Assembly: GCF_036388275.1 (NCBI RefSeq)
Contig: NZ_DASVSF010000108.1
Span: 1-64,000, forward strand
Length of the DNA stretch: 64,000 nucleotides
Reading direction: 5' to 3'
From: Longimicrobium sp.
Lineage (GTDB): Bacteria; Gemmatimonadota; Gemmatimonadetes; Longimicrobiales; Longimicrobiaceae
In this document: positions 45,346 to 54,696 of the stretch, in pieces
Numbering within the stretch: position 1 is the first letter of the stretch
Layout of the letters: every line of letters starts with the position of its first letter
Made by a program: the position numbers and the translations under genes
The notes under the pieces: generated by a model
Seen by the model: the letters and a program-made list of their open reading frames with translations, nothing else
Told to the model about the DNA's origin: nothing
Database searches by the model: none

Positions 45346-46038
45346 TCATGCGGCAGCCTTGAGGTATTTACGATGGGAGAGTGCGTCTGTCAGCCCTATC
45401 ATTATCCTCGTTTGGACACGCAACGTGAGTGCCTCTAGGGCATCGAGCTCATCCTGATCGATCCCACCGCGTTCAGCTCCGTGCGCGATGTTGTTACGTG
45501 TCCCCAGCAGCCGGCTTATTGCTCCCTCGTCCGCCGCGAACTGATCGTGGGCAAGGCCAAGGCGAAATAAAATCTTTCTAAGAACGATGGGTTTCAGGTT
45601 GGATTCCATATCTATCACCTCGTCTACATTCAAGGAGACGGTGGTGCTGTTGACGTCCGCGATCCCCTCAATAAACTCCACCTGTCGGGCAAAGCGGTGC
45701 AGGGGTGCGTCATCTGGCGCCGCCCGTCGGAAAATATCTGCCTTCTTATTTGGATCGGACAGTGCCTTGAAAACCCTATCGAGAGAGGCAGCGACTAGGA
45801 ACGGGCTCGCATCCTCACATCGGATCTTCTGCTCGTTGACAGCGTTAGCATACGTCCCAAATGCGGTTTTGCAGAAGCCCTCGAAGTGCGAGTACAACAC
45901 GAGAATAATAGCCTTACGATAGCGGAGTCTGTCCGACTCCACTGGAATATTGCTCAGTTGATTTCGAAGGAGCCGTAGCTCATCCAAGCGCCAAGCGAGG
46001 TCTCCTTCCAACTGAGCACGAAAGTCAGCAGAATTCAT
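45346..46038 (-). CDS. HEPN-domain nuclease, MAE_28990/MAE_18760-like
   Basis: A 230-residue all-helical protein. The HEPN active-site motif R-x4-H is RNNIAH (R181 to H186) in the final helix pair, and the N-terminal half has the family pattern YRKAIILVLYSHFEGFCKTA. The match is to the MAE_28990/MAE_18760-type HEPN-like nucleases, which are linked to defence and restriction loci. HEPN proteins with this motif usually cut RNA. It is the last gene of a three-gene operon: its ATG is one base after the TGA of the DUF262 gene. Base composition is much more A+T-rich than the flanking chromosome. It is probably the toxic effector of the cassette. Confidence 0.87.
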   Translation of the reverse strand: MNSADFRAQLEGDLAWRLDELRLLRNQLSNIPVESDRLRYRKAIILVLYSHFEGFCKTAFGTYANAVNEQKIRCEDASPFLVAASLDRVFKALSDPNKKADIFRRAAPDDAPLHRFARQVEFIEGIADVNSTTVSLNVDEVIDMESNLKPIVLRKILFRLGLAHDQFAADEGAISRLLGTRNNIAHGAERGGIDQDELDALEALTLRVQTRIMIGLTDALSHRKYLKAAA

Positions 46039-46039
46039 A

Positions 46040-47167
46040 TCATTCTACCGCCGCAGATACTTCGCGCGTCACGAACTCGATCCGTCGTTCCAGCATCCGG
46101 CGGAAATTCTTTCCTCCACCGGTGGTCATTTCTCTAAACTCTCCATCGCGCTTGACACCCTCGAACCGCTCGCGAATACGCGCAATCTGCCCCGCATCAT
46201 CAGAATCGATAATTCCAAGATGCGGAATCAAGCTCAGGGCGAATGCCTCATAGTGGAGGGACAGGAACTGGGCTGGCCGACGTTCTCCGGCGACAACGCC
46301 AGTGAATGCATTCTCACCCAAGGTCATCCGAAGGATTCGGAACGTCCGTTCAAACTGATCTTGCTCATTCTGGTACTCGAAGGGAACGCTTTTGCTGGAG
46401 ACCTTCTCCATATACTCCGTAAGAAAGTCGCCTATGTTATGCACGTACGTGGGCATGTCATTCTTGAAAGCAAAAAACCGAAGCACCAGTTCCTGATCGT
46501 ACTTCTCTTTCCGCTTCTCCTCCGACAGATAGGCGATGCATGTCTTAAAATCCTCATTACGGCTCAGCGTAGCAACGAATTCGTTGAAGGCTGGATCCAG
46601 CAGCCGGATGGTACAATTCCGAATCTCCTGCTCCGACGCGAGTTCGCCCCCAGTGTTCAAGCGCTTGAACATGTAGTATCGCAGGCGCGGATCGCTCTCT
46701 TTACGGATTACCTCAACACGAACGAATGCACGTTTGAGTTTGATAGCAAGGGCGCGGGGCAATGTCTCGTACGTGAGCCCGTTTAATTCGGGAACGATGT
46801 CGCATTCCGAGAGAGCGAGGCCCTCCAACGGCTCTCCGCCCTCGTCCCGCAGCAAACCGCGGAAATGAATGTAAGAGGACAGCCGTTGAAGCCCATCGAT
46901 CAGTTCATAAGCTCCTTGGGCACGCTCGATGACGAACAGTGGCGGGAGCGGCATTTCCAGAATCAACGATTCGATCAGACGGGACTGCTTTCCTTCTGAC
47001 CACCGAAATAGTCGCTGATAGTCCGGCGAGATAATCAGTTCATCATTGGCGTACATGTCCAATAATTCGTTGAATGATAGATCAAGGCTTTGGGTTCGGA
47101 CTACTTCAATCCGTTGGTCCACGGCAGAGATAACATCGATTCCTGCAGCTTCTTGGTTGATGCTCAT
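46040..47167 (-). CDS. DUF262 domain protein
   Basis: A 375-residue protein from ATG 47167. The N-terminal ParB/Srx-like DUF262 fold shows SPDYQRLFRW (48-56 region), the nucleotidase motif ELIDGLQRL (DGLQR at 91-95), and FKRLNTGGELASEQEIRN (167-184). These are the signatures of the GmrS-type half of GmrSD and of many DUF262 defence proteins. No C-terminal DUF1524 HNH domain is seen, so the DNA- or RNA-cutting role may belong to the neighbouring HEPN protein. The gene is 5 bases downstream of the methyltransferase and 1 base upstream of the HEPN gene. Confidence 0.88.
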   Translation of the reverse strand: MSINQEAAGIDVISAVDQRIEVVRTQSLDLSFNELLDMYANDELIISPDYQRLFRWSEGKQSRLIESLILEMPLPPLFVIERAQGAYELIDGLQRLSSYIHFRGLLRDEGGEPLEGLALSECDIVPELNGLTYETLPRALAIKLKRAFVRVEVIRKESDPRLRYYMFKRLNTGGELASEQEIRNCTIRLLDPAFNEFVATLSRNEDFKTCIAYLSEEKRKEKYDQELVLRFFAFKNDMPTYVHNIGDFLTEYMEKVSSKSVPFEYQNEQDQFERTFRILRMTLGENAFTGVVAGERRPAQFLSLHYEAFALSLIPHLGIIDSDDAGQIARIRERFEGVKRDGEFREMTTGGGKNFRRMLERRIEFVTREVSAAVE

Positions 47168-47172
47168 ATTGC

Positions 47173-48453
47173 TTATCCTTGTTTGTTGAGCACGAGCGCA
47201 CACTCTACTGCCTTCGTTACTTTACGGTACTCGCGACCACGCGGGTGAATCGCCGCGAGATTCGCTCCAACCTTGAAGTTGGTCTGAGTCGCTACTGACC
47301 AACCCATGGACTCACCCATTTCTACCACGATACGTGGAAGGTTGATGTGTAGTTCTTTGTAATAGGAGTCCTGGACGACGATCACCGACTTACCACCTGG
47401 CACAAGAATACGGTCCACTTCCTGTAAGGACCGGAACATCGAATCAAAATATTGCACGAAGTAGTTGAAGTAGTAAGTAGAAGACGCGCGCGAGCGATGA
47501 GTCTCGACTTCTTTCAGAACGTTGTGAGAGGTGGCTCCCCAATGCGGGGATAACTTAATCTCCCGACGAGCCATCGTGGGAGTTCCAGTCATGCGATCTC
47601 GCATCAGGTCGTCTTCAGCACGTGAGCAACCTAGGATCGCGAGTTCGGGTCGCGTAGCCACCACATAGTCAATCCTCGTAAGGTACGGAGGTGACGTTAC
47701 GACTGCATCGATACCTGCGTCCGGTAGGGGCATAGAATCCGCAGAGGCGACCTCTAATCTGCAGTGTCTTCGGGTGTGTGACTCCGTTGCGCAGGTTGAG
47801 CCAGAGATAATCGAGTCCATCTCTGCCACGTTGCTAAGAAAGGCATTGTTCACCGTAGTCCGGTCAACAGACAGCTTATCTTCGGGCCCACCATCTTTGA
47901 TCCAGGTCGGATTAGATGTTAGGAACGGCCCCAGGAATCCACGCGTGGACCGAAACAGCGCAACGTAAAAGAACGCAGCTAACGAGGAAACCTCACTGAG
48001 AGGCGAGCAGTACAGACGCTGATACTCATCGCGATCCAGCAGCAGCTCCTGAATCGCATGATCAAAGGTTCGAATAACAGACGCACTCGTCAAATCGAAC
48101 CATCTGGTTAGAGGATCTGTTGCGGTGGAATCTAAGGGTAGACGACTTGCTTGATTGATGATTGCCCGGGCGAGCTTTCTTAAACTCCCATGGGCACGAT
48201 AATCCAAGAGACGTGCCTTCGCCACGACTACCATTACCGGATTCAGGTCAAAACCTGTCGCATGGTATCCAAGCTCACTGGCCAATTGTGTGCTCGTACC
48301 GCTTCCATTCCACGGATCTAATACCTGCGCCTCAGGGTGCAACCCGATGGACGAGAGCGCATCTCGAACGAAGTGGTCGGAATAACCAGCATAGTAGCTG
48401 TACCAATTCGACCGACTGCCTTTCTCGGTCGCGCGGCGCTTCGGATTCCTCAA
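47173..48453 (-). CDS. DNA methyltransferase (TSPPY type, N4-cytosine or N6-adenine)
   Basis: A 426-residue enzyme. SAM-binding motif I is VLDPWNGSGTS (44-54) with FDLNP at 68-72, and catalytic motif IV is VVTSPPY (251-257). Motif I precedes motif IV. TSPPY is most usual in N4-cytosine methyltransferases, but N6-adenine enzymes also use it. The opening YSYYAGYSDHFVRDAL is typical of stand-alone enzymes of this sort. The start is TTG 48453, the first available after an in-frame stop. It heads a three-gene operon with DUF262 and HEPN proteins, suggesting self-marking. G+C content falls sharply at its 5' end compared with the RND operon. Confidence 0.9.
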   Translation of the reverse strand: MRNPKRRATEKGSRSNWYSYYAGYSDHFVRDALSSIGLHPEAQVLDPWNGSGTSTQLASELGYHATGFDLNPVMVVVAKARLLDYRAHGSLRKLARAIINQASRLPLDSTATDPLTRWFDLTSASVIRTFDHAIQELLLDRDEYQRLYCSPLSEVSSLAAFFYVALFRSTRGFLGPFLTSNPTWIKDGGPEDKLSVDRTTVNNAFLSNVAEMDSIISGSTCATESHTRRHCRLEVASADSMPLPDAGIDAVVTSPPYLTRIDYVVATRPELAILGCSRAEDDLMRDRMTGTPTMARREIKLSPHWGATSHNVLKEVETHRSRASSTYYFNYFVQYFDSMFRSLQEVDRILVPGGKSVIVVQDSYYKELHINLPRIVVEMGESMGWSVATQTNFKVGANLAAIHPRGREYRKVTKAVECALVLNKQG

Positions 48454-48473
48454 TGGCTCCGGCTCAGGACAAA

Positions 48474-48527
48474 GTCAATGTGTTGACTCAGACGCAGCAT
48501 TCTCATCGTTCTCAGCGCCGATGTCAA
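48474..48527 (-). promoter_or_regulatory. Promoter and palindrome ahead of the methyltransferase cassette
   Basis: TTGACA (48527-48522), a 17-bp spacer and GAGAAT (48504-48499) on the - strand. Just downstream, GTCAATGTGTTGAC (48474-48487) is a short palindrome that could be an operator. The -35 matches consensus; the -10 matches four of six. Confidence 0.6.
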
Positions 48528-48578
48528 CACTGCCTCTGGAATGAGCATGGTGCCAAAGCACAGAGGCACAACATGCAG

Positions 48579-48609
48579 GCGGCGCGGCCCCCGCCGGGAG
48601 CCGCGCCGC
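48579..48609. terminator. G-type hairpin downstream of the RND operon
   Basis: GCGGCGCGGC (48579-48588) pairs with GCCGCGCCGC (48600-48609). It marks the right boundary of the A+T-richer cassette. Confidence 0.8.
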
Positions 48610-48657
48610 TTCGTTTTAAATCTAGCCCTCCGTTCGCCGCGCTTCCGCGCGCCGCCG

Positions 48658-51600
48658 TCAGTCCGCCGCGATGGGCTCCGGGCGCGGGGCCGTCACCGGC
48701 GCGCGGTGCGCCTTCGTCGCGCCGCGGCGGAAGAGGCGGTTGGTGAAGTCGTCCAGGAGCGTGTAGACCACCGGCACCACGAACAGCGTCAGCAGCGTGG
48801 ACGTGATCAGCCCGCCGATGACGGCGCGGCCCATGGGGGCGCGCTGCTCGGCGCCCTCGCCCAGCGCCAGCGCCAGCGGCAGCATGCCGAAGATCATCGC
48901 CACGGTAGTCATGATGATGGGCCGCAGGCGCGTGCGCCCGGCCGAAAGCAGCGCCTCGCGCCGCCCCATCCCCTCCTCGCGCTGCTGGTTGGCGAAATCC
49001 ACCAGCAGAATGCCGTTCTTGGTCACCAGGCCCATCAGCATGATGATGCCGATCATGGTGAACACGTTCAGGTTGCCGCCCGTGGCCAGCAGCGCCAGCG
49101 CCACGCCGATGAACGAAAGCGGCAGCGCCAGCATGATGGCCAGCGGCTGAAGGAACGAGCCGAACAGCGACGCCAGGATGATGTAGATGAAGATCACCGC
49201 CATCCCCAGCGCCGCCAGCACGAAGCCCTTGGTCTCGTTCAGGCTCTGCACGTCGCCTCGGAACACCGTGCGGTACCCCGCCGGCAGCCCCGCCGAGTCC
49301 AGCGCCGCCTGCGCCTCCGCCGCCACAGTGCCCGTCGCGAAGCCGGGAAGCACGCCGGCGGAGATGGAGATCTGCCGCTCCAGCGACGCCCGCTCGATCT
49401 GCTGCGGGCCCATCCCCGGCCGCACCGTGGCCACCTGCGACAGCGGGATCATCGCCGGCTGCCCGCTCGCCCCGTCCACCGAGCTGCTGGGCACCACGAT
49501 CCCCGCCACGTCGGCCGCCGAGGTGCGCACCGAGTCGGGGTAGATCACCACCACGTCGTGGCTGTAGCCCTGCTCGTCTTCCCACTGGGTGGCGCGCTGG
49601 CCGGTGAACAGCGGCTGCAGCGTCTGCGCGATGCTCCCGATGCCCACGCCCGCCGCCCATGCCTGCTCGCGGTCCACGTCCACGTCCAGCTGCGGGATCT
49701 CGCCTTCCTGGCTGCTGTTGGGCTCGGCCACGCCGGGCACGCTTTCCAGCACCGCCATCACCTGCTCGGCCGCCAGCTTCAGCCGCTCCTGCTCCGGCCC
49801 CTGCACGTTCACCTGGATGGGCTGGCGGAAGCCGCCGAAGATGGTGGGCGTGCCGGTGATGTTCGCCCGCGCGCCGGGAATCCTGGCCAGCTGCCCGCGC
49901 AGGTCGTCCTGGATCTCCTGCTGCGACCGCGCACGCTCGTCCCGCGGCTTCAGCTTCACGAAGATGCGCCCGTTGTTCGGCGATCCGCGGAAGCCGCCGC
50001 CGATGGACATGTAGGTGAAGTCCACCTCCGGCATCTTGCGCAGCACGGTCCCCAGCTCGTGCCCGCGCGCCACGGTGTACTCCAGCCGAGAGCCCGGCGT
50101 CACGCGGAAGTTCACGTTGAACTCGCCGCCGTCGAAGTCCGGCACCCAGGTAAAGCCCAGCCGGGGGATGATGAGCATGGACGCCACGATGCACGCCGCG
50201 GCGAATCCCACGACCGTCTTGCGGTGGTCCAGCGCCCAGGCCAGCCCGCGGGGATATCGGTCCGCGACGCGCTCGAACCAGGCGTTGAAGGACAGGGCCA
50301 CGCGGCGGATGGGGTTGCGCGCCCGCGGCTGCGCCTCGCCATGGTGCAGCGCCTCCGGGTCCGGCCACACGCTGGAAAGCATGGGGTCCAGCGTGAACGA
50401 CACGAACAGCGACACCAGCACCGCGAACGCCACGACGACGCCGAACTGGAAGAAGATCAGGCCGATCTGCCCGCCCATGAAGGCCACGGGAATGAACACG
50501 GCGATCACCGCCAGCGTGGTGCTGACCACCGCCAGCCCGATCTCGCTGGTGCCCTCGCGCGCGGCGGTGTGATGGTCCTTCCCCATCGACACGTGCCGGA
50601 CGATGTTCTCGCGCACCACGATGGCGTCGTCGATCAGCAGGCCGATGGCCAGCGACAGCGCCAGCAGCGTCATGGTGTTGATGGTGAACCCGAACACCCA
50701 CATCCCGAAGTACGCCGAGATGATGGAGATGGGCAGCGCCAGCCCGGTGATGATCGTCGACCGCCAGGAGTTCAAGAAGAAGTAGATGATGGCGATGCAG
50801 AGGATGGCGCCCAGGATCAGCTCGTGCTGCACCGACTCCAGCGACGCGCGGATGCGGCGCGAGTCGTCGCTCACCACCGTCATCTTCACGTCGGACGGCA
50901 GCTGCGCCTGCAGGGCATCCACCTCGGCGCGCACGCGGTCGGCTACCTCCACGGTGTTGCTTCCGCTGATCTTCAGGATCTCGACGGAGAGCGCGCGCCC
51001 CTCGTTCAGGTAGCTGGCGCTGCGGGCCTCCGCCGTGCCATCCACCACCGTGCCGACGTCGCCCAGGCGCACCGGCACGCCGCCGCGCACGGCCACGGTC
51101 ACGTCGCGGAAGGTGCGCGGGTCTTCCACGCGGCCGGTGATGCGCACCAGTCGCTCCACGTCGCCGCGGCGCACGCGGCCGGCGGGCACTTCCTGGTTTT
51201 CGCGCTGCAGCGCCTGCGTCACCTGCGGGGGCGAGATGGCGTACGCCCGCATGGCGTCGGGGTTCAGCTGCACCTGGATCTGCCGGTTCGTGCCGCCGAT
51301 CAGGTTCACGCCGCCCACCCCGGGAATGGCCTCCAGCCGGGTGCTGATCACCTCGTCGGCCAGCTCGGTCAGCTCGCGCAGGGGGCGGTCGCCGCTCTGC
51401 ACGGCGATGGACATGATGGCGCGCTCGTTGGGGTCGAACCGGATGATCACCGGGTCGTCGATGTCCGGGGGCAGCTGGCGGCGCATGCGGGCGATCTTGG
51501 ACTGCACCTCCTGCTGGGCCGCCATCACGTTCACGCCCAGCTGCAGCTGCACGCGCACCAGGGAGCTTCCCTCCAGCGAGGTGCTGGTGATCTCCTGGAT

Positions 51601-51828
51601 CCCCTGCACGGTGTTCAGCGCCTCTTCGATGGGCTTGCTGACCTCGCGCTCCATCACCTCGGGGCTGGCGCCCGGATAGGATGTCTGCGCCACCACGATG
51701 GGGTAGCTGACGTCCGGGTATTCGTCGATGGCCAGCCGCTGGTAGCCGATGACGCCCAGCACCACCAGCGTCACCATCATCATGGTGGCGAACACCGGCC
51801 GCTTGATGGATACGTCCGAAAGGAACAT
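48658..51828 (-). CDS. RND efflux transporter permease (AcrB/MdtB-type)
   Basis: A 1056-residue inner-membrane pump with the standard RND layout: N-terminal SIKRPVFATMMMVTLVVLG, a large periplasmic porter loop (PGASPEVMEREVSKPIEEAL), the TM4 proton-relay motif LAIGLLIDDAIVVRENI, a second loop and the C-terminal TM bundle (GLVTKNGILLVDFANQQREE). It works with the adaptor (52076-53248) and TolC-like channel (53257-54696) encoded upstream on the same strand. The HAE1 features suggest drug or hydrophobe export. A C-type repeat separates it from the adaptor gene, so it may have a separate transcript. Confidence 0.95.
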   Translation of the reverse strand: MFLSDVSIKRPVFATMMMVTLVVLGVIGYQRLAIDEYPDVSYPIVVAQTSYPGASPEVMEREVSKPIEEALNTVQGIQEITSTSLEGSSLVRVQLQLGVNVMAAQQEVQSKIARMRRQLPPDIDDPVIIRFDPNERAIMSIAVQSGDRPLRELTELADEVISTRLEAIPGVGGVNLIGGTNRQIQVQLNPDAMRAYAISPPQVTQALQRENQEVPAGRVRRGDVERLVRITGRVEDPRTFRDVTVAVRGGVPVRLGDVGTVVDGTAEARSASYLNEGRALSVEILKISGSNTVEVADRVRAEVDALQAQLPSDVKMTVVSDDSRRIRASLESVQHELILGAILCIAIIYFFLNSWRSTIITGLALPISIISAYFGMWVFGFTINTMTLLALSLAIGLLIDDAIVVRENIVRHVSMGKDHHTAAREGTSEIGLAVVSTTLAVIAVFIPVAFMGGQIGLIFFQFGVVVAFAVLVSLFVSFTLDPMLSSVWPDPEALHHGEAQPRARNPIRRVALSFNAWFERVADRYPRGLAWALDHRKTVVGFAAACIVASMLIIPRLGFTWVPDFDGGEFNVNFRVTPGSRLEYTVARGHELGTVLRKMPEVDFTYMSIGGGFRGSPNNGRIFVKLKPRDERARSQQEIQDDLRGQLARIPGARANITGTPTIFGGFRQPIQVNVQGPEQERLKLAAEQVMAVLESVPGVAEPNSSQEGEIPQLDVDVDREQAWAAGVGIGSIAQTLQPLFTGQRATQWEDEQGYSHDVVVIYPDSVRTSAADVAGIVVPSSSVDGASGQPAMIPLSQVATVRPGMGPQQIERASLERQISISAGVLPGFATGTVAAEAQAALDSAGLPAGYRTVFRGDVQSLNETKGFVLAALGMAVIFIYIILASLFGSFLQPLAIMLALPLSFIGVALALLATGGNLNVFTMIGIIMLMGLVTKNGILLVDFANQQREEGMGRREALLSAGRTRLRPIIMTTVAMIFGMLPLALALGEGAEQRAPMGRAVIGGLITSTLLTLFVVPVVYTLLDDFTNRLFRRGATKAHRAPVTAPRPEPIAAD

Positions 51829-51860
51829 CCCCGCCTTCTCTTCGTCTCTTGGTTTTCGGA

Positions 51861-51938
51861 TGTCATCCCGACGGAGCGGCCACGATCAAGCTGCCGTCTG
51901 AACGACAGACCGTAGCGACCGAGGGATCCGCCACACAC
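51861..51938 (-). repeat. C-type dispersed repeat inside the efflux operon
   Basis: TGTCATCCCGACGGAGCGGC ... GGGATCCGCCACACAC, a reverse C unit placed between adaptor and pump genes (gap 51829-52075), where it may affect cotranscription. Confidence 0.78.
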
Positions 51939-52075
51939 TCCGCACTGGTGCACCACGCCTGCATCGTGGCGGATTCCTCAGTCGGCCCGCCGGGCGTGGG
52001 GGCACTCCGCTGCGATCCGCCCGGGGCCTCCTTCGGAATGACACTCGCGCGGGGGCCCAGTCAGCGTCGGGTTCG

Positions 52076-53248
52076 TCAGCCGCCGCGGGCGCCGCCCTTG
52101 CCCTTGCCCTTTTCCGGCCCGCCCTCGCCCGCCATGCGCACGGCCATCCCCTCGCCCAGCACGCCCACGTTGCCGGCGATCACGCGGTCGCCCTCCGACA
52201 GGCCGGTGAGCACCTGCACCAGCCCCTGCGCCTCGTCCTTGAGGCCCACGGTCACCGGGGCCACGTCGACCTTGCCGTCCACCACGCGGTAGACCACCTG
52301 CCCACCGCCCTCGCCCCCCTCGCGGATGGCGGAGGCGGGCACCACCATCGCCCCCTCGACCACGCGCGAAACGATGCGCCCGCTGGCGAAGGTGCCGGCG
52401 CGCAGCCGGCCCTCGGCGTTGGGCACCTGCACGTACACCGTGACCGAGCGGCTGCCGGGGTCCACCGACGGGCTGATGCGCGCCACGCGGCCGGTGAACT
52501 GCGAACCATCCGCCGTAAACCGCACGCTCTGCCCCGCGGCCACCCCGGCGGCGGCGCGCTCGGGAACGGCGGCGGCCAGCTCCAGCACGTCGCCGCGGAC
52601 GAGGGTGAACAGACTGGCGTTCCGCGTGACGTGCTCGCCCGGGTTCACCGTCCGGCGCTCGATCACCCCGCTGACGGGTGCCACCACGCGGGTGTCGCCC
52701 ACCTCGCGGCGGGTGCTGCCCCGGCGCGCCTGGGCGCTGGCCAGGCGGGCGCGGGCCGCGGCCACGGCGCCCTCGGCCACGCGCACGTCGCGCTCGGGGA
52801 TGGCGCCCTCGCGGTGAAGCTCGCGGTTCTGGTCCAGCGTCCACTGCGCGGTGCCCAGCTCGCTGCGCGCGGCGGCCACGTCGGCGTCGGCGCTGCGGGC
52901 GTTGCCGGCCTGGTCGCCCGCCTCGAACACGGCCAGCAGCTGGCCGGCGCGCACGGGCTGCCCCTCGCGCACGTACACCTGCACCACGTCGCCCTCCAGC
53001 CGGGCGCGCACCTCGGCGCGCTCCAGCGGCTCCAGGTTGCCGGTGACGGGAATGGCGTCTTCCAGCGGCATCAGCTGGGGCGTGGTCACGTCCGTAGCCG
53101 CCAGGGTGACGGAGGGGCCGCGCCCCCCGCCGGGGCCGCCCGGACCGCCCTTGGGGGTCTCGGCGCCCGCATCCTTGGAGCAGGCGGCCGCCGTGGCCAG
53201 CAGGGTGCCGCAGGCGACGGCGCGAAGCGATGAATGCAGGAAGTGCAT
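52076..53248 (-). CDS. RND efflux periplasmic adaptor lipoprotein
   Basis: A 390-residue membrane fusion protein. The signal MHFLHSSLRAVACGTLLATA ends in a lipobox (AAAC, Cys 23). A barrel-sandwich half follows (GDVVQVYVREGQPVRAGQLL), then a helical hairpin (ARSADADVAAARSELGTAQW, GAVAAARARLASAQA) and the second half (APVSGVIERRTVNPGEHV). Beta-barrel and membrane-proximal domains complete it (GRVARISPSVDPGSRSVTVY, VPASAIREGGEGGGQVVYRV). It links the pump to the TolC channel. The C-terminus is Gly/Lys-rich. It begins 8 bases after the TolC stop, consistent with one operon. Confidence 0.93.
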   Translation of the reverse strand: MHFLHSSLRAVACGTLLATAAACSKDAGAETPKGGPGGPGGGRGPSVTLAATDVTTPQLMPLEDAIPVTGNLEPLERAEVRARLEGDVVQVYVREGQPVRAGQLLAVFEAGDQAGNARSADADVAAARSELGTAQWTLDQNRELHREGAIPERDVRVAEGAVAAARARLASAQARRGSTRREVGDTRVVAPVSGVIERRTVNPGEHVTRNASLFTLVRGDVLELAAAVPERAAAGVAAGQSVRFTADGSQFTGRVARISPSVDPGSRSVTVYVQVPNAEGRLRAGTFASGRIVSRVVEGAMVVPASAIREGGEGGGQVVYRVVDGKVDVAPVTVGLKDEAQGLVQVLTGLSEGDRVIAGNVGVLGEGMAVRMAGEGGPEKGKGKGGARGG

Positions 53249-53256
53249 CGACGGGA

Positions 53257-54696
53257 TCACGGTGCGGTCGCCGAGGGCGACGGAATGGGCCGGCCCAGCG
53301 CGCGCGCCTGCTCGGCCGCCGCCAGGTACAGATCGAAGGTGGCGCGCGCCTCGTTGGTGCGCGCGGTCAGCAGGGCCAGCTGCGCGTCGGACACGTCGAG
53401 CTGCGTTCCCAGCCCGCGGGCGTAGCGCAGCGAGGCCAGGCGAAAGGCCTCCTCTGCCTCGGCCACGGTCTGGCGCACGGCCTCGAAGATGGCGCGCGCG
53501 CGGGCCATCTCGGCGCGCGCGGCGGCGGCCTGGGCGTTCGCCGTCTCCCGCGCCTGCTGCGCCTGCAGGTCGGCCACGGACGCCAGGGCGCGCGCCTGGC
53601 GCAGGTCGTTGCGGCCGCGCATGCCGTCGAACAGGGGAAAGCTGACGGCCAGCTGCAGCGAGCGGTCCGTGAACCATCCGCCGTTCTGCTGCGTGCACAC
53701 GCGGTCGTCGGCGCTGCCCGCGGGACAGTCCACCGTCTCCAGCGCGCCCACCCGCAGCGGCAGCGTCCAGTCCTGCGGGTACGCGGCCCAGCCGTTCACC
53801 AGGTTCACCGACACGGTGGGGAGCATGGCCGAGCGCGCGATGCGCGCCTGGGCATCCGACGCCTGGGCCCGCAGCCGCGCGGCGCGCACGCCGGGAAGCG
53901 CGTCCAGCGCCGCCGAGTCTACCAGCGCCGCGCCCGCGGATCGATCCGCGATGGCGGCCACCGTCTCCGGCTGCAGGGTGGTGGTCAGGCGGATGGGCCG
54001 ATTCTCGGGAATGTTGGTGATCCGCCGCAGCTCCAGCAGCGCCAGCTCGCGCTCGCCGCGCGCCTGGATGGCCAGCGGCTCCAGGTTGCTGCGCTCCACC
54101 CGTGCGCGAAGCACGTCGTAGCGCGAGCCGCGGCCCGCCGCCTCGAACTGCTCGGCCTGGCGGACGCGCGCGGCGGCCAGCGCCACGTTGGTGTCCTGGA
54201 TGGCCACCAGCCGCTCGGCGAGCTGCGCGCGCAGGTACGCCTGCAGCGTCAGCAGCTGCACGTCCGTCTGCGTGGCCTCCAGGTCCGCCGCGGCCGCCTC
54301 GCGCTGGCGGCTGGCCGCGCGGATGCCCTGCACCCCCCGGCCGCCCTGGTACAGGGGGACGGACAGGTTCAGGTTGGCGCCGTAGGTGTTGGGCTGGTTG
54401 AAGATCTGCCCCACGGCCTGCGCGCGCGCGTTCTCGAAGACGTGGCTGAAGTTGCTGTTGAGGCGCAGCGCGGGAAGCTGCGCCGCGCGGGCGCTGCCCA
54501 CGGCGGCGGAGGCCACGTCCAGCCGGCCCGCGGCGAGCCCGACCTCTTCGCCCTGCCCGGCCAGGCGCAGTGCCTGCTCCAGCGGCAGGTCCAGCGTGTC
54601 GCCGGCCTGTGCGGAAAGCGGCGCGGCGGCGGCCAGCGCCAGCAATAGAAACGCGGCCCCGTGCATCCGGGGGGCGCGTGCAAGGAACTTCGTCAT
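53257..54696 (-). CDS. TolC-family outer membrane efflux protein
   Basis: A 479-residue outer-membrane channel (signal AFLLLALAAAAPLSAQA). Two internally similar halves of OEP type show DTLDLPLEQALRLA at the start, GANLNLSVPLYQGGRG in the first barrel strand pair, and LAVSFPLFDGMRGRNDLRQA in the second, with long Ala/Arg/Glu coiled-coil helices. It is the first gene of the RND operon, whose adaptor follows after 8 bases. The insertion between the halves (DCPAGSADDRVCTQQNGG) has two cysteines that could form an exposed disulfide. ATG 54696 is preferred over GTG 54699. Confidence 0.93.
   Translation of the reverse strand: MTKFLARAPRMHGAAFLLLALAAAAPLSAQAGDTLDLPLEQALRLAGQGEEVGLAAGRLDVASAAVGSARAAQLPALRLNSNFSHVFENARAQAVGQIFNQPNTYGANLNLSVPLYQGGRGVQGIRAASRQREAAAADLEATQTDVQLLTLQAYLRAQLAERLVAIQDTNVALAAARVRQAEQFEAAGRGSRYDVLRARVERSNLEPLAIQARGERELALLELRRITNIPENRPIRLTTTLQPETVAAIADRSAGAALVDSAALDALPGVRAARLRAQASDAQARIARSAMLPTVSVNLVNGWAAYPQDWTLPLRVGALETVDCPAGSADDRVCTQQNGGWFTDRSLQLAVSFPLFDGMRGRNDLRQARALASVADLQAQQARETANAQAAAARAEMARARAIFEAVRQTVAEAEEAFRLASLRYARGLGTQLDVSDAQLALLTARTNEARATFDLYLAAAEQARALGRPIPSPSATAP

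Noticed and set aside
45110..48453. Calling the cassette a Type I or Type II restriction-modification system.
   Set aside because: No specificity subunit, HsdR-type motor or classical restriction nuclease is encoded; the partners are DUF262 and HEPN proteins.
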